Below are positions 1 to 9,609 of a stretch of DNA of 64,000 nucleotides, in pieces. Below the pieces are notes generated by a model. That model had not been told where the DNA came from. It was given only the letters and a program-made list of their open reading frames with translations, and did not search any database. This stretch comes from Enterococcus sp. 4G2_DIV0659. GTDB lineage: Bacteria; Bacillota; Bacilli; Lactobacillales; Enterococcaceae. Made by a program: the position numbers and the translations under genes. The stretch is taken from the NCBI RefSeq assembly GCF_002140715.2, contig NZ_NGLE02000001.1, positions 925,001 to 989,000 of the forward strand. The letters run 5' to 3'. Each line of letters begins with the position of its first letter. Positions within the stretch are counted from its first letter, which is position 1.

Positions 1-728
<728 letters not shown>

Positions 729-916
729 TTACGATCTTACGATCGGTTTTGTTTGGTTCGTTTCTCTAGCGATAGAGGCGTGACCAATAAAATAAGCTTC
801 GAACAATTTTAATTAAAAAACTCATTCAACGCGGTGTTCTCGGTTTGTTTTGATTACTTTTTTACTTCAATATCCAGTTTTCAATGAACAATACTTAGTA
901 ATCCAAAGATTACTAA
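729..916 (-). other. tRNA-Ala to 23S spacer
   Basis: This is transcribed spacer of the rrn operon. On the minus strand it carries a CATTGAAAACTGGATATTG-type segment common in Firmicutes pre-23S leaders, where it helps form the processing stalk around 23S. There is no coding potential. The partner strand, downstream of 23S, is outside the window. Confidence 0.6.
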
Positions 917-989
917 TGGAGCCTAGCGGGATCGAACCGCTGACCTCCTGCGTGCAAAGCAGGCGCTCTCCCAGCTGAGCTAAGGCCCC
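917..989 (-). tRNA. tRNA-Ala (anticodon TGC)
   Basis: The reverse complement folds into a standard 73-nt tRNA. It has acceptor arm GGGGCCT, D-arm TAGCTCAGCTGGGAGAGC, an anticodon loop with TGC and T-arm GGTTCGATCC. The acceptor contains the G3-U70 pair that marks alanine tRNAs. The 3' CCA is not encoded beyond the discriminator A. Its place between 16S and 23S is normal for enterococcal rrn operons. Confidence 0.98.
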
Positions 990-1015
990 GTGGTACTTAT
1001 TAATTTGAGAGTAAA

Positions 1016-1053
1016 CCTCTCAAAACTGAACAAAGTGTTAACGAATGTGTAGG
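1016..1053 (-). other. Trailer half of the pre-16S processing stem
   Basis: This spacer segment is a near-complete inverted copy of the 16S leader at 2,734-2,775; both contain the AAAACTGAACAAAG core and end in ATGTGTAGG, on opposite strands. In the precursor RNA the two would pair into the long stalk that RNase III cuts to release pre-16S. The pairing is visible in the sequence; the processing role is known for Firmicutes. Confidence 0.75.
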
Positions 1054-1066
1054 TTTCCGTAATATT

Positions 1067-2631
<1,565 letters not shown>

Positions 2632-2733
2632 TAAAAGTTGAACACGATCTTGCGATCGTTAAGCTCATTTGTTTGCTAGCATATTGCTTCGCTTGTTAAA
2701 AATTGTTGTTTGTTTTTACCGTTGTAAAAACAA

Positions 2734-2775
2734 CCTACACATTTGGTTCGTCTTACTTTGTTCAGTTTTCAAAGG
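2734..2775 (-). other. Leader half of the pre-16S processing stem
   Basis: The minus strand reads CCTTTGAAAACTGAACAAAG and ends in AAATGTGTAGG, complementary to the post-16S spacer at 1,016-1,053. It lies between the last rrn promoter and the 16S 5' end, as expected for the 5' arm of the RNase III processing stalk. Confidence 0.75.
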
Positions 2776-2805
2776 TCTACTGTGTTACCTCGCAGCAACT
2801 TTTAT

Positions 2806-2834
2806 ATCATATCAAATCTGAGATTCGATGTCAA
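2806..2834 (-). promoter_or_regulatory. rrn promoter, proximal
   Basis: The minus strand has a consensus -35 TTGACA (2,829-2,834), a 17-bp spacer and TATGAT (2,806-2,811). This is the closest of three tandem promoters to 16S, with transcription expected to begin near 2,799. Confidence 0.8.
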
Positions 2835-2903
2835 CACTTTTTTAAAAAAGTTTCAAAGTTTTTTCTGCTTGCCGTTATCGTTTGTTTCAGCGACAACTTC
2901 ATT

Positions 2904-2932
2904 AGTTTATCAGGTTGTTTGTTATTTGTCAA
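2904..2932 (-). promoter_or_regulatory. rrn promoter, middle
   Basis: The minus strand has TTGACA (2,927-2,932), a 17-bp spacer and TAAACT (2,904-2,909). It is the second of the three tandem promoters. Confidence 0.75.
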
Positions 2933-3029
2933 CAACTTTCTTCCTGATTTTTCAACTTTTTTCGAAAGTTGAAATGTTATTCTATTTTCGTCGTTTGGCG
3001 TATTTCATCAGTGCCTTGCGACAAGATAT

Positions 3030-3058
3030 AATATAACAATTTTTTTCTCATTGGTCAA
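3030..3058 (-). promoter_or_regulatory. rrn promoter, distal
   Basis: The minus strand has TTGACC (3,053-3,058), a 17-bp spacer and TATATT (3,030-3,035). It is the most upstream of the three. The stretch from 3,060 to 3,189 holds no further gene that I can see. Confidence 0.75.
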
Positions 3059-3189
3059 CTGTTTTCTTGAAAAAAATTTAATTCTTTTTTCATGCTTTTT
3101 TCTCCCTACTAACGATCTTTCGCTTTTATCGTCTACTAAAGATTATCTATCTATTATTTGTCCGAATAACCTTATAATTCCGATCGATT

Positions 3190-3693
3190 CTATTGATAAT
3201 ATGAAAAAAGTTCGAATTTAATCCCGTCAAAACTTTTTCCATTTCCGACATGTGTAAAATTATTATCTCTATAAAACTGTACTAACTTAGAATTACTAGC
3301 CAAACAGTCCAGTCGTAACTCAGATACTGCTTCTGTAAACTCACTTTTTAATGCATTTAGTAATTCTTTGCCATACCCTTTTCCTCTATACCTAGGATGG
3401 ATAATGACACGATGAAGATAGTAAACACTTTCGTTAAACTCTTGATCTTTCCATAATCGTTCATCCCATGCAGTTGGTTTTCTCCAAGCAGCTGCCATTC
3501 CGATCAATTCATTACTATTATAGAAGAAAAATACTTCTCCATTTTTTACAGCCTTGGCTATTTCATATTTATCTTCTCCATCTAAGACATCTGACCATTG
3601 TGAGCTACCAATGCTGTTTAACCATTCTGCGGTTTCTTTTAGTAATGTCATAGCCGTTTGAGTTTCTTCTATTGTAGCTTTTCTTAATAACAT
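3190..3693 (-). CDS. GNAT-family N-acetyltransferase
   Basis: A 167-residue single-domain acetyltransferase. The acetyl-CoA binding motif is visible as VIIHPRYRGKGYGKELL (about residues 92-108), a typical R/Q-x-x-G-x-G/A loop, followed by ELRLDCLASN and a conserved FYRDNNF near the C terminus. The substrate cannot be told from the sequence. The start is the second ATG: AGGAG at 3,701-3,705 sits 7 bases before it but only 1 base from the upstream ATG at 3,699. It is a single gene between rrn and a terminator. Confidence 0.85.
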   Translation of the reverse strand: MLLRKATIEETQTAMTLLKETAEWLNSIGSSQWSDVLDGEDKYEIAKAVKNGEVFFFYNSNELIGMAAAWRKPTAWDERLWKDQEFNESVYYLHRVIIHPRYRGKGYGKELLNALKSEFTEAVSELRLDCLASNSKLVQFYRDNNFTHVGNGKSFDGIKFELFSYYQ

Positions 3694-3718
3694 AATCATT
3701 CTCCTACTCTTGATTATA

Positions 3719-3746
3719 TAAAAAAAGCAAGAGAAAAATCTCTTAC
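3719..3746 (-). terminator. Intrinsic terminator of the 120-aa gene
   Basis: The minus strand has an 8-bp stem GTAAGAGA/TCTCTTGC with a TTTT loop and a run of seven Ts. It lies between the gene at 3,772 and the acetyltransferase. Confidence 0.8.
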
Positions 3747-3771
3747 TTCTTCCGTATGTATCTTACTTTTT

Positions 3772-4134
3772 TTAAAACATCGGTACGCCTTCAATTTCAT
3801 AAGAAGCTAATAAGTTTTTTAATTCAGATGGTTTTTCCCATACATATTCATTATTTATAGTAGGAACTACATCTTCCTCGTTCATTTCAAATACAAACAA
3901 AGGCATATTTTCAGCGACCGTATGTGCGTTTGTTAATTCGACTAAACTAATTGAAGTAACATCCAATTGAACTTCTTCTTTGAAAAGTTGCAGCATACTT
4001 GCTAAGCCTGTCATCTCTTCAGAAACTTTGGTTGTGACAAATCCCATTGAATCACCCATTGGACGGACAAGAAACTTCTTTGAACCATCATTTAGATTCA
4101 ACATAATAGTACCAGCGACTTTTTTGTTAGACAA
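3772..4134 (-). CDS. Conserved hypothetical protein (120 aa)
   Basis: I do not recognise a named domain. The protein is soluble and acidic, with no signal peptide or membrane segment. It has an N-terminal part of alternating strands (GTIMLNLNDGSKKFLVRP) and ends in a helix and GVPMF. The best start is a TTG at 4,134, with GAGG eight bases upstream; the GTG at 4,143 would overlap that GAGG. It stands alone, with its own terminator, beside an S1-domain gene on the same strand. Confidence 0.6.
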   Translation of the reverse strand: MSNKKVAGTIMLNLNDGSKKFLVRPMGDSMGFVTTKVSEEMTGLASMLQLFKEEVQLDVTSISLVELTNAHTVAENMPLFVFEMNEEDVVPTINNEYVWEKPSELKNLLASYEIEGVPMF

Positions 4135-4207
4135 AACATCCACCTCAATTAATTTTTGTTTTCATAAACTAGGAAAATTGTACCATATTTTCTGAAAAAA
4201 AACAGAA

Positions 4208-4576
4208 TTATTTCTCAAGCAATTTATCCATTGCTTCTTCAGTCCAAATTGGTAACTCTTTTGCTAAGCTCTCAAACCCAATTTTCTTATTTTTATTCGT
4301 GAAATATTTTTTTCGTCGATGGTTTGGCTGTTGTACTTGGCTTTCTAATGTTCTCAAAGATAAACTAATTTTTTTTGAGTATTCGTCAATATCAATGATT
4401 TGAACACTCACTTTTTGTCCAACAGTTAGCAAGCTATGAATGTTTTTTGTATATCCGGCTTGTACTTCTGACACATGAATCAGCCCTTGAACAGTCTCAC
4501 TCAAAGAAACAAATGCTCCATAAGGTTGTAAACCCGTAATTGTTCCTTCAAGCACCATTCCTATTTTGTATTCCAT
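4208..4576 (-). CDS. S1 RNA-binding domain protein, YugI/CvfD type
   Basis: A 122-residue protein. Residues 3-73 form one S1 domain, shown by GMVLEGTITGLQPYGAFVSL, then GLIHVSEV, and VGQKVSVQIIDID with KISLSLR at the end. The C-terminal 45 residues are basic then acidic. The family (B. subtilis YugI, streptococcal CvfD) acts in post-transcriptional control, possibly on ribosomes. The start is the ATG at 4,576, where GGAG is 8 bases upstream; the open frame extends nine codons further without a ribosome site. Confidence 0.8.
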   Translation of the reverse strand: MEYKIGMVLEGTITGLQPYGAFVSLSETVQGLIHVSEVQAGYTKNIHSLLTVGQKVSVQIIDIDEYSKKISLSLRTLESQVQQPNHRRKKYFTNKNKKIGFESLAKELPIWTEEAMDKLLEK

Positions 4577-4774
4577 ATTACTATCTCCTATCACAATTAT
4601 CATCAGTTGATTATCTCATTTAAAATGATATCATGTTCTATTCAATTGTGCATGACTTTATTTCTACTATAATATTATTAGCGCTTTGTATTCATATTTT
4701 GTTGAAACTCTATTATACTATAGATACATCGAAAATTAACGAAAAAATGATTTTTAGAAGAAAGGAAGAGTTTC

Positions 4775-5941
4775 ATGGTAGAATTTGATACAGTTCATAA
4801 TCGACGCGATACAAATTGCGTAAAATGGGATGCCATAAAAGATACTTATGGAGAGGATGATCTATTGCCTCTATGGATAGCTGACATGGATTTCAAAGCA
4901 AATCCAGCTGTAATAGAAGCATTAAAAAACGTAGTAGATCAAGGAATTTTGGGGTATTCACCAGCTCCTGCTTCATTATATGAAGCTATTCAAGAATGGC
5001 AAAAGCGCCAGCACAATTTTTCCATTAGTAAGGATTCCATTCTTTTTAATAGTGGTGTTGTTCCAAGCCTTTCGATCGCTATCCAAGCTTATACTGAACC
5101 AGGTGACGCTATTTTAATTCACGATCCAGTGTATTATCCATTTTCAAAAGTTGTCGAACAAAACCATCGAAAATTAATTCGTAGTGCTTTATTGATTGAA
5201 CAAGATCATTTTGTGATGGATTTGGATGAAATGGAAAAGCAAATCATTAATGAAAATGTCCGTTTATTTATATTATGTAATCCTCATAATCCTGGTGGAC
5301 GTGTATGGACTAAGGATGAATTAAACGCTTTGGGCAATTTGTGTGCCAAACATGATGTACTTGTTATTAGCGATGAAATCCACCAAGATTTAATTTTTGC
5401 TCCACACGTTTTTACTACATTTACTAATGTAGACCCAAGTTTTAGTGATTTTTCAATTACTTTAACAGCAGCTACAAAGACGTTTAACTTAGCTGGAATC
5501 AAAAATTCAATGATCTTTATAGAAAATCCTGACTTACGTAAAAAATTTGTCGAAGTTCAAGAGCGCAACGCCCAAAATGAAATCAATATATTCGGCTACG
5601 TCGGAACAGAAGCTGCCTATAAGCATGGGGATGAGTGGCTAAAAGAATTGTTAGCTTACTTGAAAGAAAATATTGACCTAGTTTCTGCTTTTTTAAAAAC
5701 AGAAATGCCTCAAGTCAAAATGATGCGTCCAGAAGGAACATACCTAATTTGGCTAGACTTTTCTGCTTATGGACTAACAGATGAGCAATTGCAAGATCAA
5801 CTTGTCCATAAAGGAAAAGTTGTACTAAATGCTGGAATTACGTTTGGTCCTCATGGTACACAACATATGCGCTTAAACGTTGCTTGTCCAAAAGAAACTC
5901 TGCTGGAGGGGCTAAATAGAATAAAGCGGACTTTTGAGTAA
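4775..5941 (+). CDS. patB: MalY/PatB-family pyridoxal-phosphate C-S lyase (cystathionine beta-lyase-like)
   Basis: A full-length 388-residue fold-type I PLP enzyme of the MalY/PatB group, which splits C-S bonds of cystathionine or other cysteine conjugates to give thiol, pyruvate and ammonia. The N terminus FDTVHNRRDTNCVKWD is typical of the group. The PLP motifs are CNPHNPGG (168-175), SDEIHQDL (199-206) and TAATKTFNLAG with the Schiff-base Lys at 235. It is cytosolic. An AGAAAGGAAG ribosome site precedes the ATG, and a bidirectional terminator follows. Substrate preference cannot be read from sequence; an aminotransferase role is the main alternative. Confidence 0.88.
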   Translation: MVEFDTVHNRRDTNCVKWDAIKDTYGEDDLLPLWIADMDFKANPAVIEALKNVVDQGILGYSPAPASLYEAIQEWQKRQHNFSISKDSILFNSGVVPSLSIAIQAYTEPGDAILIHDPVYYPFSKVVEQNHRKLIRSALLIEQDHFVMDLDEMEKQIINENVRLFILCNPHNPGGRVWTKDELNALGNLCAKHDVLVISDEIHQDLIFAPHVFTTFTNVDPSFSDFSITLTAATKTFNLAGIKNSMIFIENPDLRKKFVEVQERNAQNEINIFGYVGTEAAYKHGDEWLKELLAYLKENIDLVSAFLKTEMPQVKMMRPEGTYLIWLDFSAYGLTDEQLQDQLVHKGKVVLNAGITFGPHGTQHMRLNVACPKETLLEGLNRIKRTFE

Positions 5942-5945
5942 TTAA

Positions 5946-5990
5946 AAAGTGAAGCATCGACCATTTAGGGTTATGCTTCACTTTTTTATT
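5946..5990. terminator. Bidirectional terminator between patB and ppi
   Basis: An inverted repeat AAGTGAAGCAT/ATGCTTCACTT is flanked by A-run and T-run on either side. It serves the two convergent genes. Confidence 0.85.
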
Positions 5991-6002
5991 TTCTTTACTA
6001 TT

Positions 6003-6590
6003 TTACTCGTTAATTTCTACTTTATCGATTACAACATCAAAAGTCGGACGGTCTTGCGAATCTCTTTGAACTCCGCCGATTTCATCAACTACATCCATGC
6101 CTTCTACAACATGACCAAAAACAGTGTGACGGAAATCTAACCAAGGTGTTCCTCCTGCTTTATATGCTTCAATCACTTCAGCCGGGAATCCAGCTCCTTC
6201 TAATTGCCCCATCATGTTGGCTGGCACATTTTGATTATTGACAATAAAGAATTGACTGCCATTTGTATTAGGTCCAGCATTGGCCATAGATAAAGCACCA
6301 CGCAAATTGAAAACGTCTTTAGAAAATTCATCTTCAAACTTTTCTCCGTAAATACTTTCTCCACCCATCCCTGTTCCAGTTGGGTCTCCACCTTGAATCA
6401 TGAAATCTGGGATTACACGGTGAAAAATCACCCCATCATAGTAGCCTTTTTTCGCTAATTGAACGAAGTTTTCAACCGTTTTCGGTGCTTGCTCTGGGAA
6501 AAGTTGAACCGTAATATCTCCTCGATTCGTTTTTATAACAGCTTTTGGTCCTTTAACATTTGCTAAATCTAATTGTGGAAACTCTGACAT
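6003..6590 (-). CDS. ppiB: Cyclophilin-type peptidyl-prolyl cis-trans isomerase
   Basis: A 195-residue cytosolic cyclophilin that speeds cis-trans isomerisation of proline peptide bonds during folding. The signature [19 protein letters not shown] (about 56-74), [16 protein letters not shown] (about 101-116) and [14 protein letters not shown] near the C terminus carry the catalytic Arg, Gln and Phe positions. There is no signal peptide, unlike the extracellular PrsA type. GGAGG lies 8 bases before the ATG. It is monocistronic, with the shared terminator behind it. Confidence 0.93.
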   Translation of the reverse strand: MSEFPQLDLANVKGPKAVIKTNRGDITVQLFPEQAPKTVENFVQLAKKGYYDGVIFHRVIPDFMIQGGDPTGTGMGGESIYGEKFEDEFSKDVFNLRGALSMANAGPNTNGSQFFIVNNQNVPANMMGQLEGAGFPAEVIEAYKAGGTPWLDFRHTVFGHVVEGMDVVDEIGGVQRDSQDRPTFDVVIDKVEINE

Positions 6591-6761
6591 ATTTATTTCC
6601 TCCTACATTATTATTACTTACTTATCATATCATAACGAACTTTACTTGAAAATTCCATTATCTTTGATAATCTTTTAAGAGAACCTTTTATTCACAAAGT
6701 TCCACTTGCTTTTTTTCGTTACAAGTGATATTTTGTGAAAAACGATATACTAATTTTTTCA

Positions 6762-6781
6762 GTTCATCCTAACTGATGAAC
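6762..6781. promoter_or_regulatory. Palindrome upstream of the ferredoxin-NADP reductase gene
   Basis: Perfect 7-bp arms GTTCATC and GATGAAC are separated by six bases. They end seven bases before a TATAAT (6,788-6,793), so a protein bound here would cover the -35 region. No good -35 hexamer is visible. The regulator is unknown. Confidence 0.45.
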
Positions 6782-6813
6782 ACTTTTTATAATAGAAACT
6801 GGAGGAGTTTTTG

Positions 6814-7827
6814 ATGTCCGATTCAAAAAATATTTATGATCTAACAATCGTTGGCGCAGGTCCTGTTGGTCTTTTCGCCGCTTTTTATGCAGGAATTCGT
6901 AAGGCTAAAACAAAAATCATTGATAGTTTGCCGCAATTAGGTGGACAATTGTCTACGCTTTATCCTGAAAAATATATTTATGATGTTCCTGGATTTCCAG
7001 CAATTAAAGCCAGTGAACTGATTGAAAATTTAGAAAAACAAATCGCTCCTTTTGCTCATGACACATGCTTAGAAGAAGAAGTCAGAAATCTAGTTCAAGA
7101 AGATGGCTACTTGAGAATTGAAACTTCAAAAGGGGTTCATTATTCTAAAGCGGTTATCTTTGCCATTGGGAATGGTTCTTTCCAGCCTAGACGTTTAACA
7201 ATCGATGGAGCAGCTGAGCTTGAAGGAAACCATGTTCATTATTATGTTACAGATATGAACAAATTTTCTGGAAAAAAAGTGGCCATTGCCGGCGGAGGAG
7301 ATTCTGCGATTGATTGGGCTTTGATGTTAGAGCCGATTGCAGAACAAGTATCAATCATTCATCGTCGTCCAGAATTCCGTGGTCACGAACATAGTGTGGA
7401 TAACTTAAAAAAATCTGAGGTTTCAATCTATACACCTTATGTTATTGATCAATTGCTAGTAGAAGACGATTCTTTTAAAGGAATTCAATTAAAAGAAACT
7501 AAAGCGGATAACTTTGAGCAACTTGACTTAGACTCTTTAATCATCAACTACGGCTTTACTTCATCTTTAGGTCACTTAAAAGATTGGGGTTTAAATGTTA
7601 GCCGCAATGCAATTGAAGTAAATTCAGATATGTCGACAAACATTCCAGGTGTTTATGCTGTAGGCGATATTTGTAACTATGATGGAAAAGTAAAATTGAT
7701 TGCTACTGGATTCGGTGAAGCACCTACTGCTGTAAATAATGCACTGCATTTTATCAAACCTGATACAAGAACACAGCCAATGCACAGTACAAGTTTGTTT
7801 GAAGGTAAAGAAGCAAAAATGCTTTAA
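6814..7827 (+). CDS. Ferredoxin/flavodoxin-NADP(+) reductase (thioredoxin-reductase-like, YumC type)
   Basis: A 337-residue flavoprotein of the thioredoxin-reductase-like FNR family, which moves electrons between NADPH and ferredoxin or flavodoxin. The FAD motif GAGPVGLFAAFYAG is at the N terminus, the NADP motif AGGGDSAIDWA near 160, and a second FAD motif GVYAVGDIC near 280. The CxxC of true thioredoxin reductases is absent, which supports the FNR assignment. The start is ATG at 6,814 with GGAGG 8 bases upstream; the preceding TTG is too close. A possible link is reduced flavodoxin for IspG at 50,958. Confidence 0.88.
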   Translation: MSDSKNIYDLTIVGAGPVGLFAAFYAGIRKAKTKIIDSLPQLGGQLSTLYPEKYIYDVPGFPAIKASELIENLEKQIAPFAHDTCLEEEVRNLVQEDGYLRIETSKGVHYSKAVIFAIGNGSFQPRRLTIDGAAELEGNHVHYYVTDMNKFSGKKVAIAGGGDSAIDWALMLEPIAEQVSIIHRRPEFRGHEHSVDNLKKSEVSIYTPYVIDQLLVEDDSFKGIQLKETKADNFEQLDLDSLIINYGFTSSLGHLKDWGLNVSRNAIEVNSDMSTNIPGVYAVGDICNYDGKVKLIATGFGEAPTAVNNALHFIKPDTRTQPMHSTSLFEGKEAKML

Positions 7828-7904
7828 GATAAAACATATAATTAAATAGATACTGTACTTCACCTACATCTCCGTAGGTAACCAGGAAAAAAGTGAGCTA
7901 CGAT

Positions 7905-7950
7905 ATTGAATTAAAAACCGCACAACGGATTGTGCGGTTTTTAATTCAAT
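7905..7950. terminator. Bidirectional terminator, perfect 21-bp stem
   Basis: Perfect 21-base arms (7,905-7,925 and 7,930-7,950) flank the loop CGGA. AAAAACCGCACAA in one arm and its complement in the other provide a U-tract in both directions. It separates the convergent FNR and DUF1450 genes. Confidence 0.9.
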
Positions 7951-7989
7951 CAATACGAAAAATGATGTAGCAATGTAGATTATTATCTA

Positions 7990-8235
7990 CTATAAACCCA
8001 TTTCTTCTTGCCAAAGTAAAATAGCTTTCTTTATATTTTTTACTAATTCTTCTGGTGTGTCACCAGTAATTCTCTCTCCTTCAAAAAGAACAAAAAATGT
8101 TTGTGCACAAAGAACACACTCATTCATACATGAATAGGTGACTACATCGCTGTTTTCATCAATAAATGAGTCATTCAGTAAGCTCTCGCCACCTTTAGCT
8201 AGATTTTGTTCACAACATTCTATTAGTGGATTCAT
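7990..8235 (-). CDS. DUF1450 / UPF0349 family small protein (YuzB-like)
   Basis: An 81-residue soluble protein with five cysteines (ECCEQN near the start, then CMNECVLC). The tail VLFEGERITGDTPEELVKNI is the conserved part of the UPF0349 family. The CxxxCxxC arrangement suggests metal or redox chemistry, but no function is established that I know of. An AAGGAG ribosome site precedes the ATG. Confidence 0.75.
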   Translation of the reverse strand: MNPLIECCEQNLAKGGESLLNDSFIDENSDVVTYSCMNECVLCAQTFFVLFEGERITGDTPEELVKNIKKAILLWQEEMGL

Positions 8236-8321
8236 TTATCCTTCTCCTTGCTTTTTACTCTGAAAATAGTATACCATTGATGTAATCGAAGTTTAAAAAT
8301 GATGCATTGGAGGTTTTTAAT

Positions 8322-8828
8322 TTGGTCATTCAAGGAGAAACATTAGAAAATAAGGCGCGTCAATTACTAAAAGAACGAGGCGTTGAAATAGAGGATTTAG
8401 CTGAGTTGGTTTTATTTTTACAAAAACCCTATATTGCTGATTTGGATATGGCAGTGTGTATCGAAAATATTGACAGTGTCTTGTCTAAACGTGAAGTACA
8501 CAATACAATCATCACTGGAATCCAATTAGATATTCTGGCTGAGGAAAAAAAATTGCTCCATCCGTTACAGGAGATTTTAGAAGAAGATGAAGGTCTTTAT
8601 GGAATCGATGAAATTCTAGCACTATCGATCGTTAATGTATATGGATCAATTGGTTTTACAAATTATGGGTATATCGATAAAGTAAAACCAGGTATTCTAG
8701 CTAAACTAAATTCCCATGACGGACCCCAAGTTCATACTTTTTTAGATGACATCGTCGGAGCAATTGCCGCTGCTGCAGCTAGTCGCTTAGCTCATTCACA
8801 GCCTGATAAAAGTACTATTACACAATAA
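8322..8828 (+). CDS. Phosphatidylglycerophosphatase A-related protein (YutG-like)
   Basis: A 168-residue soluble protein of the PgpA-related family. Conserved parts are ELVLFLQKPY near residue 30, the HNTIITGIQLDILAE block near 65 and DEILALSIVNVYGSIGFTNYGYIDK near 100, with HTFLDDIVGAIAAAAASRLAH at the end. Members in Firmicutes have been linked to dephosphorylation in phospholipid metabolism, but that activity is not proven here. The start is a TTG at 8,322 with GGAGG 8 bases upstream; the open frame extends five codons further through that ribosome site. Confidence 0.75.
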   Translation: MVIQGETLENKARQLLKERGVEIEDLAELVLFLQKPYIADLDMAVCIENIDSVLSKREVHNTIITGIQLDILAEEKKLLHPLQEILEEDEGLYGIDEILALSIVNVYGSIGFTNYGYIDKVKPGILAKLNSHDGPQVHTFLDDIVGAIAAAAASRLAHSQPDKSTITQ

Positions 8829-8836
8829 AATAAAAA

Positions 8837-8909
8837 AAGAGCAATGTGCTGTTACCTACCTACCTTTAAAGGGAAAATACACAGATTCTTGCTCTTCTTT
8901 TTATTTTTC
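8837..8909 (+). terminator. Probable terminator after the PgpA-like gene
   Basis: AAGAGCAA (8,837-8,844) pairs with TTGCTCTT (8,889-8,896) across a 44-base loop and is followed by CTTTTTATTTTT. The long loop makes it weaker than the others in this window. Confidence 0.5.
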
Positions 8910-8990
8910 ATAGCTTTTCAATTGCTTCAATAGTAATTCTTCTATTATAATAAGTTTAAAGTATACGACAAAATCGATACTTGTGTTTAA

Positions 8991-9098
8991 AGCTACCACT
9001 ATAGGTAACAAGAGTTTTTTTCTGATAATAATGAGCATATTTTTTCAGTTGTGATTTTCTTCCCCAATAAATAAATCAAGGACCTATAGTGGTGAGCT
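8991..9098. repeat. Interrupted inverted repeat in a gene-free stretch
   Basis: AGCTACCACTATAGGT (8,991-9,006) is matched in reverse complement by ACCTATAGTGGTGAGCT (9,082-9,098), with one extra base and about 75 bases between. There is no polyT tract, so it is not an ordinary terminator. It could be an RNA fold, an operator pair or a remnant of a small mobile element. The surrounding 8,910-9,150 holds nothing else I can identify. Confidence 0.5.
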
Positions 9099-9156
9099 TT
9101 ATTCAAATCCCCTAAAATACCAAAGGATACTTAAAACAAGAGATAGAAGTAAAAAA

Positions 9157-9411
9157 ATAAAAAAACGGTACCAGAATTCCTTCCAATACCGTTGTATCAT
9201 TCAATAAGCAAACGCTGGCATGTTCATTATCCCGTGTATTTTTAGGGGTAGATATTTTCCTAAAAATTGAGTACAATGAATCATGTCAGTGCTTTTACAT
9301 TGACGAGGGCAACTTGATTGGTCAGTGTCTGCTGACTTATCAGGGCTTCGTAGTTTGGCGGCCACCAAACTGTGAAGTGCCTTTTTATTTTATTATTTTC
9401 ACTTCTATCAT
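9157..9411 (-). ncRNA. Candidate structured small RNA, about 255 nt
   Basis: The minus strand has a promoter (TTGACG, 18 bp, TACAAT at 9,418-9,447) and, 255 bases downstream, an intrinsic terminator (ACGGTA/TACCGT hairpin at 9,165-9,192 with a long T-run). Between them lie a stable 5' hairpin (9,343-9,381, stem containing AGTTTGG/CCAAACT), a GTCAG/CTGAC hairpin and an ATTTTTAG/CTAAAAAT hairpin. The only open frame is 27 codons, ends just before the terminator and has no clear ribosome site. I do not recognise it as tmRNA, 6S, SRP or RNase P RNA. The 5' hairpin on the plus strand is also followed by a T-run, so a plus-strand transcript is an alternative. Confidence 0.45.
9343..9399 (+). terminator. 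Terminator-like hairpin on the plus strand
   Basis: The hairpin GGGCTTCGTAGTTTGG ... CCAAACTGTGAAGTGCC (9,343-9,381) is followed by TTTTTATTTTATTATTTTC. It reads as an intrinsic terminator on the plus strand, although no gene precedes it there. The same hairpin forms the 5' end of the candidate minus-strand RNA. Confidence 0.5.
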
Positions 9412-9417
9412 GTACTC

Positions 9418-9447
9418 ATTGTACAAGAAGAATCGATGGTTCGTCAA
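9418..9447 (-). promoter_or_regulatory. Promoter of the candidate small RNA
   Basis: The minus strand has TTGACG (9,442-9,447), an 18-bp spacer and TACAAT (9,418-9,423). Five of six bases match consensus in each box. Confidence 0.55.
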
Positions 9448-9609
9448 TGATGATTATTCTTTATTTTTTCATCAAAAATCAGTATTTTCTCTCCAATTCC
9501 TACTAATAATAATGAATACAACTAGTTATTCGTTATTTTTTTATTATTAGAAATAAATATTATCTCAATAATATTTGTTGTAAATTCCTTAATCAAGTCA
9601 GTAAATGGA

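Noticed and set aside
2703..3036. Two overlapping open frames of 89 and 97 codons on the plus strand
   Set aside because: They cover the rrn leader and its three promoters, have no ribosome site, and the translated composition (Phe, Tyr, Leu) is that of AT-rich noncoding DNA.
9202..9285. A 27-codon minus-strand frame (starts MIHCTQFLG, ends MPAFAY) before the RNA terminator
   Set aside because: No clear ribosome site, no membrane helix as in known type I toxins. Kept only as a remark in the candidate RNA.
9314..9550. A 78-codon frame on the plus strand
   Set aside because: It runs through a terminator-like hairpin and over the candidate RNA promoter, has no ribosome site and no recognisable features.
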